From positions 1 to 49,189 of the forward strand of contig NZ_VCJS01000090.1 of NCBI RefSeq assembly GCF_005893125.1: 49,189 nucleotides of DNA, in the 5' to 3' direction. Both the position numbers and the translations under genes were made by a program. Under the pieces are notes generated by a model. That model searched no databases, was not told where the DNA came from, and saw only the letters and a list, made by a program, of their open reading frames with translations. The stretch's first letter is position 1. Each line of letters starts with the position of its first letter. The DNA comes from Nonomuraea basaltis (lineage in GTDB: Bacteria > Actinomycetota > Actinomycetes > Streptosporangiales > Streptosporangiaceae). This document shows, one piece after another, positions 46,868-49,189 of this stretch.

Positions 46868-48090
46868 TCCTTCTTCGGGTAGACGATGTCGGCGGTCTTG
46901 GCCTCCTCGGGGAGCACGATCTCGATCTTGCCGTCGACGTACTGCTGGATCATGTGCGCCTGCTCGGGCCTTCCCTGGTCGTCGAAGGACAGCGGCCCCA
47001 CGATCGTGTCGAACGTGCCCTGCCTGATGTGGTCGGCGAGCTTGTCCTGGCACTCCTTCGTGGGATCGACGCACTTGACGGCGTTCACGGCCGCCTCGAC
47101 GATCTGGCCGACGGTGTAGCCGTTGGCGGCGTCCTCGTTGGCCTCGCTCTTGAACATCTCCTTGTACCGCTTGACCATCTCCTGGTTGTCCGTGAACGTG
47201 GCGGTGGCCGACCAGCCGACCGGCGAGACGATGTGCTCGACCGCCCCCTTCACCGCTGTGGGGAACTCCGCCAGCGTCGGCCCCGTCGAGAACGCCGCCA
47301 GCTTGGGCTGCACCTTCAGCTCCTGCAGCGCCCGCACCAGGCCCACCGAGTCCTCGAACTGGGTGCCGCCCACCACGATGTCCGGCTTCGCGGCGGCGAT
47401 CTTGGCGGCGATGGGCGAGAAGTCGGTGGTCTCCGGCGGGTACACCTCGTCCACCACCGTCTTGATGCCGGCCGCGGCCAGCTTGTCGCGCAGCCCGTAC
47501 GCGGTGCCCTGCGCGAACGGGTCGTCCAGGCTCGCGTACGCCGCCGTCTTGGGCTTCTCGTCGTCCGGCAGCTTGGTGATGTATTCGGCCAGATAGTTGT
47601 AGTGGTCACCGGCGATCGCCGGTGCCGCGTAGAACAGCCGCTTGAAACCCTGCTCGAAGACCTCCTTGGCGGCTCCGGCCGGCTCCACGAACAGCATGTT
47701 GTACGACTCGGCGACCTTCGCCGCCGGGATCACGAGCCGCGAGGAGAACGGCCCGAACACCAGGTTGACCTTGTCCTGAGTGATCAGCGACTCGTAGTCG
47801 GAGCTGACCCGGTTGGGGTCGGAGGCGTCGTCACGGAAGATCAGCTCGACCTTCCTGCCCAGCAGGCCGCCCTTGGCGTTCACCCGGTCGGCCCAGACCT
47901 GGTAGCCCTCCTGGATGCCCTTGCCGGGCTCGGAGAAGTCGCCGGTGAGCGGGAGCGAGATGCCGATCTTCACCGGCCCCTGCTGCTGGCCCGGCGACTG
48001 GGCGGCGCCGGGTTCGTCGGTCTTCGCGCAGGCGGTCAGCCCTAACGTGCATATCGAGATGATCGCCAGGCTCTTGAGAACTCGTGCCAT
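46861..48090 (-). CDS. livK: Liv-type substrate-binding lipoprotein
   Basis: A 409-residue peripla_BP_6-type binding protein. The signal peptide has a lipobox LTAC at about residues 17-20 (ICTLGLTACAKTDE), so it is lipid-anchored. The body shows VKIGISLPLTGDFSEPGKGIQEG, VNAKGGLLGRKVELIFRDDASDP, and LVFGPFSSRLVIPAAKVAESYNM, the family core. There is a possible disulfide (VKCVDPTKEC). It is the first gene of livKHMGF. The family binds branched-chain amino acids, amides, urea or aromatic acids; the substrate is not determinable here. Its promoter region carries a doubled LacI-type operator, so regulation by the divergent LacI protein is likely, pointing to a possible non-amino-acid ligand. Confidence 0.9.
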   Translation of the reverse strand: MARVLKSLAIISICTLGLTACAKTDEPGAAQSPGQQQGPVKIGISLPLTGDFSEPGKGIQEGYQVWADRVNAKGGLLGRKVELIFRDDASDPNRVSSDYESLITQDKVNLVFGPFSSRLVIPAAKVAESYNMLFVEPAGAAKEVFEQGFKRLFYAAPAIAGDHYNYLAEYITKLPDDEKPKTAAYASLDDPFAQGTAYGLRDKLAAAGIKTVVDEVYPPETTDFSPIAAKIAAAKPDIVVGGTQFEDSVGLVRALQELKVQPKLAAFSTGPTLAEFPTAVKGAVEHIVSPVGWSATATFTDNQEMVKRYKEMFKSEANEDAANGYTVGQIVEAAVNAVKCVDPTKECQDKLADHIRQGTFDTIVGPLSFDDQGRPEQAHMIQQYVDGKIEIVLPEEAKTADIVYPKKEW

Positions 48091-48122
48091 CGAGGGAACC
48101 CCCGTCTGGAGAGGTGCCACGT

Positions 48123-48158
48123 AAGCGCTTTCGGAAGCGCTTTCGGTTACGATTACAC
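48123..48158. promoter_or_regulatory. Doubled LacI-type operator with divergent promoters
   Basis: AAGCGCTTTCGG occurs twice in tandem (48123-48134 and 48135-48146); each copy has the palindrome AAGCGCTT, a classic LacI/GalR-family core. Rightward, TACGAT (48148-48153) is a possible -10 for the LacI gene. Leftward, TGTAAT (48158-48153 on the minus strand) is a possible -10 for livK. The operators would lie over or just downstream of the livK start point. Confidence 0.7.
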
Positions 48159-48187
48159 GGGATTCAGCCCCGGACAAGGGGGTTCGC

Positions 48188-49189
48188 ATGCCAGGACGCC
48201 CGCCCCGCCTCGTCGACGTGGCCAAGGCCGCGGGGGTCTCGCTGGCCACCGCCTCGCGCGCCATCACCGGCAGCACCGGGGTCAGTCCGCAGGTGGCGGC
48301 GCATGTGCAGGCGGTGGCGTCCCAGGTCGGCTACGTGCCCAACAGCCACGCGCGGGCGCTGGCCGGCGGGCAGGCGTCCATGGTCGGGCTGATCGTGCAC
48401 GACGTCGGCGACCCCTACTTCGGCGAGATCGCCAGGGGCGTGCTGCGCGAGACCGAGAGCCTCGGCTACCTGGCACTGATCAGCCAGACCGAGCGCGACC
48501 CCGGCGCCGAGCTGGCCAGGATCCGCGCGCTGCGCGCCCACCGGGTGACCCGCATCGTGCTGGCGGGCTCCGGCTACATCGAGGCGGCGACCGAGATCGA
48601 CATCGCGGCCGAGGTCCGCTCGTACAGCGCGGCGGGTGGCCGGGTGGCCGTGATCGGCCGGCACCACCTGCCGGTGGACGCGGTGCTGCCGGACAACGCG
48701 GGCGGAGGCGCCACGCTCATGCGGCACCTGCTCGACCTGGGCCACCGCCGACTGGGCGTGCTGGGCGGCCCGGCCAACCTGACCACGGTCGAGGACCGGC
48801 TCTCGGGGCTGCGGACGGCGTTCGGCGCGGCCGGGCTCGACTGGCGCGCCGTCCCGGTCGTCCACGGGGACTTCACCAGGGAGGGCGGCGCGGCGGCGAC
48901 CGCGCGGCTGATGCGCGCGCACCCCGGCCTGACGGCGGTGGTCGCGCTGAACGATCCCATGGCGGTCGGCGCGCTGTCATGGCTGCTGAACCACGGCCGC
49001 AGGGTGCCCGGCGAGATCTCGGTGGCCGGGTTCGACGATGTGCCGGTGGCGCGCGACGTCTACCCCGCGCTCACCACGATCAGGCTGCCCATGGTCGGCA
49101 TGGGCAAGCAGGCGCTCGAACTGGTGCTCAAACCGGCCGCCTCCCGCCCGCGCCGCCGCCGCACCCGCCACGAGCTGGTCGTCAGAGCC
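48188..49189 (+). CDS. LacI-family transcriptional regulator, 3' truncated by window end
   Basis: At least 334 residues, open to the last base. The N-terminal LacI helix-turn-helix is clear: RLVDVAKAAGVSLATASRAITG at about residues 7-28, followed by the hinge helix YVPNSHARALAGG. The effector domain shows VGLIVHDVGDPYFGEIARGV, LPDNAGGGATLMRHLLDLGHRRLGVLGGP and the C-terminal SVAGFDDVPVARDVYPALTTIRLP. It ends very near the natural C-terminus. A GGGGG site precedes the ATG. It is divergent from livKHMGF and almost certainly binds the AAGCGCTT pair between them. Confidence 0.9.
   Translation, partial: MPGRPPRLVDVAKAAGVSLATASRAITGSTGVSPQVAAHVQAVASQVGYVPNSHARALAGGQASMVGLIVHDVGDPYFGEIARGVLRETESLGYLALISQTERDPGAELARIRALRAHRVTRIVLAGSGYIEAATEIDIAAEVRSYSAAGGRVAVIGRHHLPVDAVLPDNAGGGATLMRHLLDLGHRRLGVLGGPANLTTVEDRLSGLRTAFGAAGLDWRAVPVVHGDFTREGGAAATARLMRAHPGLTAVVALNDPMAVGALSWLLNHGRRVPGEISVAGFDDVPVARDVYPALTTIRLPMVGMGKQALELVLKPAASRPRRRRTRHELVVRA

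Noticed and set aside
1..49189. CRISPR array, tRNA or rRNA genes, integrase or att sites
   Set aside because: No evenly spaced direct repeats, no tRNA arm sequences and no integrase were seen. The only mobile trace is the transposase relic near 4.7 kb.

Overview
The window is dense, about 70% GC DNA with GTG/ATG starts, short or overlapping gene junctions and many apparently leaderless promoters. This fits a filamentous actinobacterium, most like Streptosporangiales such as Nonomuraea (inference; no rRNA or tRNA is present to place it). There is no rRNA, tRNA, CRISPR array or intact insertion sequence. Two genes run off the ends: a DUF418 membrane protein on the left and a LacI-type regulator on the right.

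Layout. 1-4.6 kb holds the DUF418 tail, a nitrilase-superfamily amidase, two small unknown proteins, and an ECF sigma factor coupled to a membrane-anchored protein made of two internal repeats. 4.6-11.1 kb holds an IS4-type transposase relic, two tandem FAD monooxygenases plus a small ABM-like protein transcribed leftward, a decayed M24 peptidase, and a large LAL/LuxR ATPase regulator. 11.2-16.2 kb holds a CaiB-type CoA transferase with a fused carboxyltransferase, a P-loop kinase, a second ECF sigma factor with a membrane partner, and a histidine phosphatase.

16.2-20.15 kb is a guanidine operon. A guanidine-I (ykkC) riboswitch precedes an arginase-family guanidine hydrolase and an SsuABC-like binding protein, permease and ATPase.

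20.3-28.8 kb is the most interesting block. It encodes a secreted beta-propeller, two amidohydrolases, a DapA-type lyase, a DegT-type PLP enzyme, an unusual regulator and an NAD-dependent epimerase-like protein. Six copies of a palindrome with half-site ATTACGGTC lie in the control regions, several overlapping the -10 box. This looks like an undescribed regulon for catabolism of an unknown compound, probably controlled by the regulator at 26.4 kb. A Gfo/Idh oxidoreductase and a HyuAB hydantoinase/oxoprolinase operon follow at 28.9-34.0 kb.

34.0-41.0 kb holds a class II thymidine kinase, a MarR regulator, a FrnE-like DsbA protein, an unknown protein, a CoxG-like protein with a C-terminal membrane anchor, and an uncharacterised three-gene operon with an HExxHH protein and a single-pass membrane protein. 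41.2-43.5 kb is cydAB (cytochrome bd) behind three CTAC-N5-GTAG palindromes. 43.5-48.1 kb is a Liv-type amino acid/amide importer (livKHMGF), divergent from a LacI regulator across a doubled AAGCGCTT operator.
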